Source of the DNA: Symsagittifera roscoffensis
Taxonomy: Eukaryota > Xenacoelomorpha > Acoela > Convolutidae
Reading direction: 5' to 3'
DNA: 64,000 nucleotides
Assembly (NCBI RefSeq): GCF_963678635.1
Contig: NC_087068.1
Span: 37,643,436 to 37,707,435, forward strand
A model generated the notes under the pieces. That model saw only the letters and a list, made by a program, of their open reading frames with translations. It did no database searches and was not told the DNA's origin. The position numbers were made by a program, and so were the translations under genes. Each line of letters begins with the position of its first letter. Positions within the stretch are counted from its first letter, which is position 1. Shown piece after piece: positions 34,481-43,627 of the stretch.

Positions 34481-37400
34481 TCCATTTGGTAAGTTAAAAT
34501 ATGACTCAACTACCCTGCCTATGTCAGGTTTCTTAGGTTCTTCGCCTGTTTCTGCTTCTAAGTTTCCTGTTTCTCTTGCTATTCTCAATTTTTTTATTAT
34601 CAAGTTTCCAGTGTGGGTAAGTCCTACCCCCACTCCTCGGACAAAAATATCCATCGGCGTCCCCGTCGATCGCATACCGGGTATTAAGTCAAGATTAGAA
34701 GCTGGAATGAGAAGTTGTCCTTCCTGGGCAGCCCAGGAAGGATCATCTCGTTCGGTCTTAATGTATTTCGCGCTTTCGCGATCTACGTCTTGAATCGTAA
34801 CGCTGGTCTTTTTAGGTTCTGATGTCATTTCGTTCAGCCACTCTAAGACACGCAGGTTCGTCAGGTCTTGTTCATTTGATTGCTGTTGCTCATCGTCGAA
34901 CTCCACCTCGGGTTTCGACCAGTCGTCAACCCACTCATCGTTGTGATCATCGACTATGTCAATGTCCTGTGACACGGTTATTTCCTCTAAACCCACTACT
35001 TCTTCCACTATTTTCTTTAGATCTATCCTATCCACTACAAAGTCGTCACCGTAAGGATTGTATTTCTTTCTTGGTCTCGTCCCGTCTTTCTGACGAGTCT
35101 GCATCGTGAACGGAAGATCTGGTTCCATGTTCTTGGGAACCTCTGTCTGTTCGGAATCCTGCCAATCTTCCTCTGCGTAGGGCAAGGTTTCATCGTCCGC
35201 TTCGATCTGATCGTTTGGATCCAGGTCCAATGGTGTATCCGTACCTTCCTCTACGACTTCGTTTCCATCGTTCTTCTCCCTGGTGCCTTTTTCATTGACC
35301 TCACAAGCAGGATCCATCATTAGATAATCCCCTTCTTCCATGTCTGCAGGTATACACCAGTCTTCTGTCGATGGATTGTGTGGCTTGATGTTCTCGTAGT
35401 GGGCGGCTCGGCCAGTACTCAGTCTATAAAAGCGTCCCTCTTGGTGCACCTCTGTAATCATGAAGGGTCCCCTCCACTTCTTCAGAAGCTTCTTTGTCCC
35501 TTTCGGTGGTATAACGTTCTGAAATACCCATACGTAGTCTCCCACCGAGTAAGCCTTTGCACCAGCTGCTTTCTTGTCGAATCTTTTCCTCTGCTTTGCT
35601 TGTGCCTGCTGAGTGTTTCGTCTACACAAGTCGTTCAACTCCTGTTGGCGTCTGATCACATCCCTCACGTAGACCTGTGGGGATGTTTTCTTTCCCTCAT
35701 ATTCTGGGTAGAAGAAGGTTAAGGGTAAAGACTTTTCGTGTCCAGTTAGCATCATGTGTGGACTGACTCCAGTGGTGGAGTGTTGCGTGCTATTATATGC
35801 CCCCATCACCTGTGGAAGATATCTGTCCCAATCGGTCATGTACCTGGAACAATATACTCTCAGCATCGACACTAACGTCCTATTCTGTCTTTCCACTAAG
35901 CCATTCGTCTGCGGGTGGTATGTCGTGGAGTGAGCCTGAGCGACCTGTGAGCGTCTCATAAGCTCTTTCGTAAGCTCTCCTACGAAAGCTGTTCCATTGT
36001 CCGATTGAAACGTCATTGGACAACCATGTCTTGCTATCCATGTATTAATCAGGTGGTCGCATGTCTCTTCCGCCGAGGCAGTTATGCAGGGCACGGCCTC
36101 TGCATACTTCGTGAAGTGATCTATCATGACCAAGACTTGGTTGTAACCGCTGTCTGTCATGCATATCTTCTGGTGATCTATCTGCACCACCTCGTTGAAT
36201 TCAGACGACTCAATCGACTGTAAAGGAAATCGCAACTTCCTTGGATCCTTGACCTGTTGGCATGACAGGCAGGCTGTTACCCATTTCTCACATGCCTTTT
36301 TCATTCCAGGCCACTCAAAGCGCTTCAGGATCCTCTGATACACTTTGTCGATCCCTTGATGGCCCATCTGATCATGCGACCTGAATAATAGTTCTGTCTG
36401 ATAGAGTTGCGGCAACACTATCGCGTTATATTTGTATAAGACCTTGTCTTCTTCTCTTCTCCTGCAAGCCACGATCCCGTCCTTGTTCAGATATAATCTC
36501 CCCTCCTTCTGCATGAAGTATTGTCTCAGGATCCTATAGCTGTCTTCTTCCAGGTCACCTTTGTCAGGTGCACCGTTTTCTATCCACCTTTTTAGGTTGC
36601 TTGTCATGCGATCATTTCTCTGCGCCCTTAGAAGGTCCGAGAGTCTGTATCTCGCCTTCAAGTACGTCTTCATGACTCTCATCTGACTGTTCAGCTCGTT
36701 GGGATGATGTGTGTCTTCTTCCATCTTAACGCACCAAATCTTCGCCAACGGTTGTGTTTCTTGCTGAAACGGCTGAAGATCAGTCCTGACTACCTCTTTC
36801 TGTGGCAACAGGTTTATCGAACGTTTCGATACCGCTATCGTTTCTAAGTCATCCGCTGCGTTGTCAAAGACTCTTTCGCTTGGTATTAGGTAGCGATCAC
36901 TGTCAGGATCCTGGTACACCTCTCTGTCCAGGTCTCTCGCCCGAGTTTCCACTAGTAGCGTGTGTATCGCCAGTTCTGACAGTTCAGATCCCGAAGTCGA
37001 ATTCCTGTCGGAATAGGTGTCCATTCCTGAGTTTCGGGATTCATCATCCGTCGAAGGTGTTGTGCTGGAGACTGCACGCTCCTCCAGATCATGTCCGTAT
37101 TTCCTTCGCATCCATCTGAACTCTCCGGACAAAACCTTGTTCTCTAGGTCCTGTTTCTCATCAGGTATTTTCTCGTCTATCTCGGACTCCCCGGACCAAT
37201 TCACTTGTCCCGGGTGTTGATCTTGTGATCGCTGGTTTTTCTCCTCATCCTTCTCCCCGGACAAATAGTCTTGCAGCAGATTTTGTTTTACAACTTCACC
37301 GTCTTTATCCCGGTCTACAAAGGTGACAGTTTTCTTTTGCCTGCCGCTCTCCTGTCCTTTCTGTCCGTAAGAAGTACTGGTTAAAATCTCTTGGGGTATT

Positions 37401-40400
37401 GAGGATACTAGTTGCTGAACTATTGTCCTACAATCCCTCTCGTTCTCTTCGTGTTGTCGTCTGGACGGCATGATCTTCACTTTCTCACTGATTGTCAGCG
37501 ATGCCACTGCTGCTGTCCACTCGGGGTCATCTCTGGTCACTTCTCTTTCTAACAATCCACCCAGCATCCGCATTACTTGTGGTGTGACTTGCACCGTTTT
37601 CTCCAATAGTGAGAGGCTGTTTATATTCATGCGAGAGAGTTCCTGCTGGACCAGGTTCGAGCGCAGCAACAGATCCAATGGGACCGGGTCCTCCCTTGAC
37701 AGGATCTTTATCTCGGCTGCTTTCTCTACAGGTAACTCAGGATGCCCCGGAATTGGATGTCCAGACTTATCCAACCATCTCGTTAAGGGAAGCGCTTCAT
37801 AAGTTTGTTTGTCCAGAAACGAGAATCCCTCCTTTACTTCCGCCTGATTGGCTTGCTTCTGCTCCAATCTTTCATAGAACTCAGTTTTCTTGCTGAGACT
37901 GTCAGCATTCTGATGTTTATCACGCATCCTATGTTCGATTATCATATGGTAGCCATCCAGTCTTACTATCCATCTACCAATATAACTCTGATCCATCGAG
38001 TAGGTCTTCAACCAGGATAACGCTCTGTTGTCCACGCGTAACTTGAAGGGAGCGCTCCCCAAGTATGCACGGTACTTCTCCACGAAAGTGACTACTGCAA
38101 ACATTTCTGCTTTTGGTGCGCCATATTTCATCTCTGTGTCACTCAAGACTTTGCTGCCGTATGCAATGGGACGGAGAACTGTTCTTCCGTTCCATTCTTG
38201 CTCTTGATGCAATATTCCTGAGATGGCCACCACCGATGCGTCTGTGTCAAGAACATACATGCCCTTTTCTGTAGGCATGCCCAGCACTGGCGCTTCGCAC
38301 AGTTCCCGCTTTATGTTCTCGAAAGCAACTTGTGCCTCATCGTTCCATTCGAACTTTTTCCCTTTGTTGCGCATCAGCTTCTGCATCGGGTACACCTTGT
38401 CCGCGTATCCTTTTATGAATTCTCGGTAGTAATTGGCAAACCCTAGGAAGCTCATGAGCTGTGTGTCCGTTCTAGGAGCTTTCCATGCCAGCACAGCCTC
38501 TACTGCTTCTGGATCTGGCCTCACACCATGCCTGTCCACCATTCTTCCCAGGTACTTGATCGAATCCCTAAGGATTTCACATTTCGATGGTTTGCATTTC
38601 AAGCCTGCTCTTTTCATACATCCGAAGACCTCATCGAGTCGATCAATGTGATCCTCCAGGGTTGGTGTCGCTATGACTACGTCATCCACGTAGCACATCA
38701 AGAGATTCCCGTACTTTTTGGTCACTCCTGTCAAAGCCTGAGCCATCAGCCTTTGAAAAGTTGCTGTTGCATTGCACAAGCCGAAGGGCATCCTCTTCCA
38801 CTGGTACAACCCCAATTCGCACGCGAATCCGGTTTTCTCTCTGTCCTTCTTTCGCAGAGGAACCTGCCAGAAGGCAGAACCCAAGTCCAATGTGGTGAAG
38901 AACTTTGCATCACCAAGTTTGGATAGGCTCTCGTCTATTCGCGGTATCGGGTACGCATCTTTAATCGTTGCCGCGTTCAAGTAACGAAAGTCGCAACAAA
39001 ATCTAAGCTGCCCCCCTTTCTTTTTTGCCATGACTACCCCGCAAGCCCACGGCGATTTCGAGGGTTCTATCATGTCGTATTCAAGCAACATTTCCATTTC
39101 CGCTCGGCACGCTTCCGATTTATGTGGTGTCATTCGCCTTGCGCCTTCCCTATGGGGAACGGCGCCCTCTTCTAGTTCGATTTCGTGTTCGACGAAATTA
39201 CAGCAACCGATGTCCGCCTTATGTTTTGAAAATACCTCGGCGTTCCGATTTAGGAGGTCCCGCAATTTTTCAAAATCTCCCTCACCTATTTTTCCTTTTA
39301 AATGTTCTATTTCTGGCAAAACCGGTTTGTCAGAATCTAGTTCATATGACGAGGGTCGTTCCGGAAAATTCGAGCAACTTGATAAGCCGTCGTCCGTTTC
39401 GGATTTCATTGAAAACAATTTATGAATAGATTTTAATTCATTAATTCTCTTTAAAAATTTATCTTTATTGGCATGATAAGGACAGTCTTTCACACTATAT
39501 TTCTTCAAGTTTTGTGTCTCTTCATAGTCGGTCCTCATCGGCAATGCGTAACCAAGCTTCTTTCCACGCTGGATTGAAACCGTGGTGTCCAGTGTGTTCA
39601 ACAACACACTGACACACAGTCCGTTTCGCGTTACCGAGAAGCTCCGGCCTAAAATCACCGAACTCTGACTATTTGGATTCGGTACTAAGCAAACCTGTTT
39701 ACTATCATATAACGAATTTAAATTTCTCATTCTAAAAATCGCTACTACAGCTTGTCCTGGTTGTAATTTTACTTTTCTATCCAAAAAAACTGGTACCTTA
39801 TTCTCGTCTGTTATTATCCTATTAATTGGTCTCTTAACATACTTTCGTTCCGGGTTTCTAATCCGTATTAGACCGTTGTTCAAGTCAATCATCACGTCAA
39901 AGTTCCTGACAAAATCTCTGCCCAAGATGAATTGGTCGGCGTCGTCCAGATTCTCTACCACCAGGAAGCTCATCCAAAGGTTCCGTCCTCCCATGTGAAG
40001 GACCGTTACCGGTGTTCTTCCGGCTACGTAGATAGCTCCTCGATTTGCAGCGGCTAGTCGGAGATTCGTAGGAATCAGATCTTCCCGCGTGAAGCCCATT
40101 CTTTCCCAGGTTTTTATCGGCATCACACTCACCACCGCGCCTGTGCCCAGAAGCCCTGTGACTCCGATTTTTGTTCCGTTGGTGTCAAGCAGGTGTGCTG
40201 TCACATCTGCTTCATATCCAATATGTACCGCGTCTTGTTCCATCATGGCGTCATGGCCTATCCTGCGGACTTTGAGTTCCTCTTCACCCAAATAGATCTG
40301 CCCCATTTGGTCATCATCTGTTGTTATGTACGTCCTGGTGTAGATGCTGATTCCATCCACGTTCAGCATTATTTGATACGGCCCATAGACCTCCAAGTAG

Positions 40401-43400
40401 CGTCCATGAAGTTTCTTCATGCGAGGGCCACCCGTCGTTAGTAGTGCTCGCACAGCTCTCGACTCAGTGCGTGGCTCCACCTGCCTCAGATAATCTGCAT
40501 ATGTGTCCAAATGCATTAAAGTGAACTCTGATGGTTCACTCAAATTTCTTATTACCTGGTGTCCAGCCACTGAGATTATCGACTGTATCTTCTTTCCCTG
40601 CGGCGCCATGCCGAACCTCTTACCGGAGATCACTTTAAGTTTCATATCTAAACTGCTTGGTGTTTTCGTCTCCTCGAACTCCAATGCCTCGAAGGTATTC
40701 AGTTGCTCCTGAAGCTTTTCATTTTCCAGTTCAAGTTTCACTTTTTGTTCGATCTCTTTCGTCACCAATTCCTGCTGTACTCTATTTAGAGCATCCTTTG
40801 CGGCTGCCTTATAATCGATCTTGAAGTCATCGGCCGCAGTCGCTGGTTCCGGTTCACGTGCTTCTTCTGTTACTGCTTGCATTTTCTTTGCCGCCAGCTC
40901 TTGAGGTTTGTCCTTCCTGCGTGCCTCTGCTTCGCTCAAAAGTCGAGCCTTGCTTGCTTTCACTCCTGACAAAGCTTCTTCATGCCTTGGATGCTTGATG
41001 TCTGCCACTGCATCCCAGAATTGCGGACAATCTGATTTAAAATGACCTTCCAAGTTACAAAAGAAACACCTCGGGCCGAATTTCGCAATTACTCCTCTCA
41101 TGAAATCCTCATGGTCCAACTCTGACGCATCTTCGTCCTCGAGGCTAAAGCCTATTGCCTTCATGCCTTGTTTGTAAGCTGGGCATGCTGACACATGATG
41201 GTCTGTTGAACTGCAATTAGCACAAGAACGTCTCTTGTCCATATCATCCCTCGGTTTGTACCAATTGTTCCCTTGGTTTGCTGGTCCGTTGTTAAAATTG
41301 CCATAATTGTTCTTGTAATATCCAGATCTCGAAGGAGGTTTCAACAAAAGATACTCTTTTGATTTGAGCCTCAACTCCTCCGGTGTTGGCGCATTAGTTG
41401 ATAGTGGTGTGTAATGCGTTGCTGGCATCGTACGAAGTTCATCATTTTTCACACCATCAATGAATTTTGAGGCTACGGCCAGGTTCATCCTTCGGTTTGA
41501 CTCATCCGGTTGGCTGCGTCTTCTCAGCATTTCCAAATCATCGAGAAACTTGTCTATTGTTTCATCTTCTCGTTGCCTCCGTTTCTCGAAGCGCATCATC
41601 GCCTGGTGCCCCTGCACCCCTGATCCGAAACGGTTTAACAAGATTTCGAAGATTTTCTCAGCAGTGTCACGTTGATACTGTTTCTTGGCCATGACACAGT
41701 TCAGGGCTGTCCCTTCTAAGTTGCTGGTGAGCGCGCTGCATTCCTGTCTCTCCGACAAGTCCTCTTCCTCGAAATGCAGCTTCATTACCTCTATCCAGGT
41801 ATCAATACAGCCATCAGATTCGTCTTTGTAGCATCTTGGTTTCTTAAAGACTCTTCTGGACTTCTCACTGCGTTCATTGGTTCTTGATAACCTCGTCAGG
41901 AATGTCTCTAAAGACCTGTTCAGGGGTTCAAATGCTGTGGCCATTGCCGTAGCATCCCTTGAGTGTCCCGCTTGAGTGTCCTCACACCTTGTCGAAGGCT
42001 CTGTGTGCGGTGCATCCCTGCAATCCGAATCACCATGAGCGTTTCCCGCTTGGCCCATGTGACTCCTCCTCGGGCTTGTATGCCCCATGTTGCCAGAATC
42101 GCTTCTCCCAGTCGCATGTGTGCTTTGCGTTGGTCGTTCGTTCGAGGTTTGTCTGTTCCCCGTTGAACTTGCTCTACTGTTCGGGCCCCATGCTGTATTA
42201 CCCCTTGTGGCATAGCCTGATGAACTGCCCCTGCCTCTAGTGGATCCATACGTCTTCCTCCTTTGATGTTCATTGAAGTTCACCCTCGGTTCCCTGCTGG
42301 GACCTCCCGAGTTCGGCTCTCCTTCTTTTGGTCCACTCTTGCTGCTTAGTAGCCCGTCCAACCTATCCATGATAGCCTGAGTTCGCCTCTCCATCATCGC
42401 GTCTATCTTTGTGTCAAGAGACCCAAGAGACTGCTCTTGCTGAATTCTTAACTTCTCCATGTCGGCTCTTAAGCGTAACTCCCTCTGTTCCGCCTCTCTT
42501 GTCATTCGCGACAAGTTCCTCGTCATATGTTCGTCCGTTCTTTCTTTCAAGCGTTTTTCGCTTCTGCCAACTTCTTGTCTGTTGCGGTTTATTTCTTCCC
42601 GCAGACTTTCTCTTTCAATGTGAACTGCTCTTTCCAGTTCACTCATCCTTATCGACATCTGTTCATTTTGTTCTCCTAAACTGCCCACTATGTTGTTTAA
42701 GGCTTCCTCTAGTGCTGCCCCGTTATCCATGAGTGGAGTCACTAGTGGTGGTGTAACTCTGTCGGTCCCAGGTAGCTTCGTGCTGGTAGAGATCCGGGCC
42801 TTGACTCTCTGTCTTGACGTTTTCTCATTATCTATTTCAGGATCCGCTAACGCGTTGCCAAGCCCTCTGGTTCTACTCTCTTCAGGTTGTGGCTCCGAAC
42901 TTGTCCTAATCGCGAAGTCCTTTGACTGGCCCGGTGTGTTTGCCTCTTTGCTTATCGTTGTCACTACACCAAATTTATCCATGGTTCCAGTCTCTCTTCC
43001 GACGTGTGCCTCACTCTCCTGGATCGAACTATTGAGACTGACTTGAGATCCAAAGTCCCCTTGCTCCTCTTCATCTTCCCCATCCTCCTGGGACTCACCA
43101 TCGTTTCCTGCTCCTCCTCCCATGCTGAATGGAAAGAAGTTTCCTAAGGTGTTCTTCATTCTTTCTGAGAACGATGACGACGTTGTTTGCCTCCCAGTTC
43201 CGCTTGCCATCATAGTGTTGTCTGTCGGAGATCTTCTAGTTGTCGCTATTTCAGTTGAGATGTCGGACAGTTCCGACATCTCTTCCCGATCCAATGTCCC
43301 GGTGGAAGTGGCAAAATCATGGCCTTGTTCTACCGGAGTAGATTCACTCGCCAGCCTTCTGCCTCTCCCTTCCAGTCCATTTACTCCCTGGTTGTCGTTC

Positions 43401-43627
43401 ATGGTATGGTCCGTATTGACCTCCACTTCTAACAGTTCTGTTCGCTCTTCTGAGGTCTTCTGACTTCTCGTTTCAACCATTCTGCCTGAAACCGTCTCTC
43501 CTTTATCGGACCGGGATCGCTTGATCCAATCCACAAAAGGATCGGTCATCGTTTTTCTTTGCTTTTCAGGTATGAATTTCCTAGAGCTATTACCTCGTTT
43601 TGGTATCCTTGACTTGTCTAAACTCAT
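34022..43627 (-). CDS. gag-pol: Gag-Pol polyprotein of the giant retrotransposon (3201 aa)
   Basis: One uninterrupted frame from the ATG at 43625-43627, with no gag/pol frameshift. Residues: about 313-415 coiled coil; about 590-745 retrotransposon Gag-like region; CCHC knuckles at 802 and 854 (both CX2CX4HX4C); protease near 1150-1250 with LLGTGAVVS (Gly at 1161 where catalytic Asp is expected) and ILGRDFV; RT about 1490-1690 with CYVDDVVIA (Asp 1648, 1649); RNase H about 1740-1910 with TDAS, VDN and NADSLSKK; a hydrophilic insert of about 500 residues; integrase from about 2405 with an HX4H...CX2C finger and D2484, D2543, E2579 (35 residues between the last two); a GPF/GPY-type block near 2720. 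A C-terminal extension (about 2760-3201) ends in a macro-domain-like segment. The enzymes copy RNA to DNA and integrate it. All catalytic residues seen are present except the protease Asp. Confidence 0.95.
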   Translation of the reverse strand: MSLDKSRIPKRGNSSRKFIPEKQRKTMTDPFVDWIKRSRSDKGETVSGRMVETRSQKTSEERTELLEVEVNTDHTMNDNQGVNGLEGRGRRLASESTPVEQGHDFATSTGTLDREEMSELSDISTEIATTRRSPTDNTMMASGTGRQTTSSSFSERMKNTLGNFFPFSMGGGAGNDGESQEDGEDEEEQGDFGSQVSLNSSIQESEAHVGRETGTMDKFGVVTTISKEANTPGQSKDFAIRTSSEPQPEESRTRGLGNALADPEIDNEKTSRQRVKARISTSTKLPGTDRVTPPLVTPLMDNGAALEEALNNIVGSLGEQNEQMSIRMSELERAVHIERESLREEINRNRQEVGRSEKRLKERTDEHMTRNLSRMTREAEQRELRLRADMEKLRIQQEQSLGSLDTKIDAMMERRTQAIMDRLDGLLSSKSGPKEGEPNSGGPSREPRVNFNEHQRRKTYGSTRGRGSSSGYATRGNTAWGPNSRASSTGNRQTSNERPTQSTHATGRSDSGNMGHTSPRRSHMGQAGNAHGDSDCRDAPHTEPSTRCEDTQAGHSRDATAMATAFEPLNRSLETFLTRLSRTNERSEKSRRVFKKPRCYKDESDGCIDTWIEVMKLHFEEEDLSERQECSALTSNLEGTALNCVMAKKQYQRDTAEKIFEILLNRFGSGVQGHQAMMRFEKRRQREDETIDKFLDDLEMLRRRSQPDESNRRMNLAVASKFIDGVKNDELRTMPATHYTPLSTNAPTPEELRLKSKEYLLLKPPSRSGYYKNNYGNFNNGPANQGNNWYKPRDDMDKRRSCANCSSTDHHVSACPAYKQGMKAIGFSLEDEDASELDHEDFMRGVIAKFGPRCFFCNLEGHFKSDCPQFWDAVADIKHPRHEEALSGVKASKARLLSEAEARRKDKPQELAAKKMQAVTEEAREPEPATAADDFKIDYKAAAKDALNRVQQELVTKEIEQKVKLELENEKLQEQLNTFEALEFEETKTPSSLDMKLKVISGKRFGMAPQGKKIQSIISVAGHQVIRNLSEPSEFTLMHLDTYADYLRQVEPRTESRAVRALLTTGGPRMKKLHGRYLEVYGPYQIMLNVDGISIYTRTYITTDDDQMGQIYLGEEELKVRRIGHDAMMEQDAVHIGYEADVTAHLLDTNGTKIGVTGLLGTGAVVSVMPIKTWERMGFTREDLIPTNLRLAAANRGAIYVAGRTPVTVLHMGGRNLWMSFLVVENLDDADQFILGRDFVRNFDVMIDLNNGLIRIRNPERKYVKRPINRIITDENKVPVFLDRKVKLQPGQAVVAIFRMRNLNSLYDSKQVCLVPNPNSQSSVILGRSFSVTRNGLCVSVLLNTLDTTVSIQRGKKLGYALPMRTDYEETQNLKKYSVKDCPYHANKDKFLKRINELKSIHKLFSMKSETDDGLSSCSNFPERPSSYELDSDKPVLPEIEHLKGKIGEGDFEKLRDLLNRNAEVFSKHKADIGCCNFVEHEIELEEGAVPHREGARRMTPHKSEACRAEMEMLLEYDMIEPSKSPWACGVVMAKKKGGQLRFCCDFRYLNAATIKDAYPIPRIDESLSKLGDAKFFTTLDLGSAFWQVPLRKKDREKTGFACELGLYQWKRMPFGLCNATATFQRLMAQALTGVTKKYGNLLMCYVDDVVIATPTLEDHIDRLDEVFGCMKRAGLKCKPSKCEILRDSIKYLGRMVDRHGVRPDPEAVEAVLAWKAPRTDTQLMSFLGFANYYREFIKGYADKVYPMQKLMRNKGKKFEWNDEAQVAFENIKRELCEAPVLGMPTEKGMYVLDTDASVVAISGILHQEQEWNGRTVLRPIAYGSKVLSDTEMKYGAPKAEMFAVVTFVEKYRAYLGSAPFKLRVDNRALSWLKTYSMDQSYIGRWIVRLDGYHMIIEHRMRDKHQNADSLSKKTEFYERLEQKQANQAEVKEGFSFLDKQTYEALPLTRWLDKSGHPIPGHPELPVEKAAEIKILSREDPVPLDLLLRSNLVQQELSRMNINSLSLLEKTVQVTPQVMRMLGGLLEREVTRDDPEWTAAVASLTISEKVKIMPSRRQHEENERDCRTIVQQLVSSIPQEILTSTSYGQKGQESGRQKKTVTFVDRDKDGEVVKQNLLQDYLSGEKDEEKNQRSQDQHPGQVNWSGESEIDEKIPDEKQDLENKVLSGEFRWMRRKYGHDLEERAVSSTTPSTDDESRNSGMDTYSDRNSTSGSELSELAIHTLLVETRARDLDREVYQDPDSDRYLIPSERVFDNAADDLETIAVSKRSINLLPQKEVVRTDLQPFQQETQPLAKIWCVKMEEDTHHPNELNSQMRVMKTYLKARYRLSDLLRAQRNDRMTSNLKRWIENGAPDKGDLEEDSYRILRQYFMQKEGRLYLNKDGIVACRRREEDKVLYKYNAIVLPQLYQTELLFRSHDQMGHQGIDKVYQRILKRFEWPGMKKACEKWVTACLSCQQVKDPRKLRFPLQSIESSEFNEVVQIDHQKICMTDSGYNQVLVMIDHFTKYAEAVPCITASAEETCDHLINTWIARHGCPMTFQSDNGTAFVGELTKELMRRSQVAQAHSTTYHPQTNGLVERQNRTLVSMLRVYCSRYMTDWDRYLPQVMGAYNSTQHSTTGVSPHMMLTGHEKSLPLTFFYPEYEGKKTSPQVYVRDVIRRQQELNDLCRRNTQQAQAKQRKRFDKKAAGAKAYSVGDYVWVFQNVIPPKGTKKLLKKWRGPFMITEVHQEGRFYRLSTGRAAHYENIKPHNPSTEDWCIPADMEEGDYLMMDPACEVNEKGTREKNDGNEVVEEGTDTPLDLDPNDQIEADDETLPYAEEDWQDSEQTEVPKNMEPDLPFTMQTRQKDGTRPRKKYNPYGDDFVVDRIDLKKIVEEVVGLEEITVSQDIDIVDDHNDEWVDDWSKPEVEFDDEQQQSNEQDLTNLRVLEWLNEMTSEPKKTSVTIQDVDRESAKYIKTERDDPSWAAQEGQLLIPASNLDLIPGMRSTGTPMDIFVRGVGVGLTHTGNLIIKKLRIARETGNLEAETGEEPKKPDIGRVVESYFNLPNGYSSNIVLTDSDFILTNRTCAIAITADMSFRTALAADFKREYKNVEFLWKQRPGIGGVAALPPAVSQIPGKYLCFLVMRATEKQHVDPENLVLSLTRLRDFLVEMDVKELSLPVYDPNRGRLHPRELYALVHVIFSDTNIQVYLHKKYYLSIG

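Noticed and set aside
24829-43463. Many plus-strand frames of 60-240 codons antisense to the two giant ORFs
   Set aside because: They are shadows of the minus-strand coding sequences, with no recognisable domains and no independent start context.
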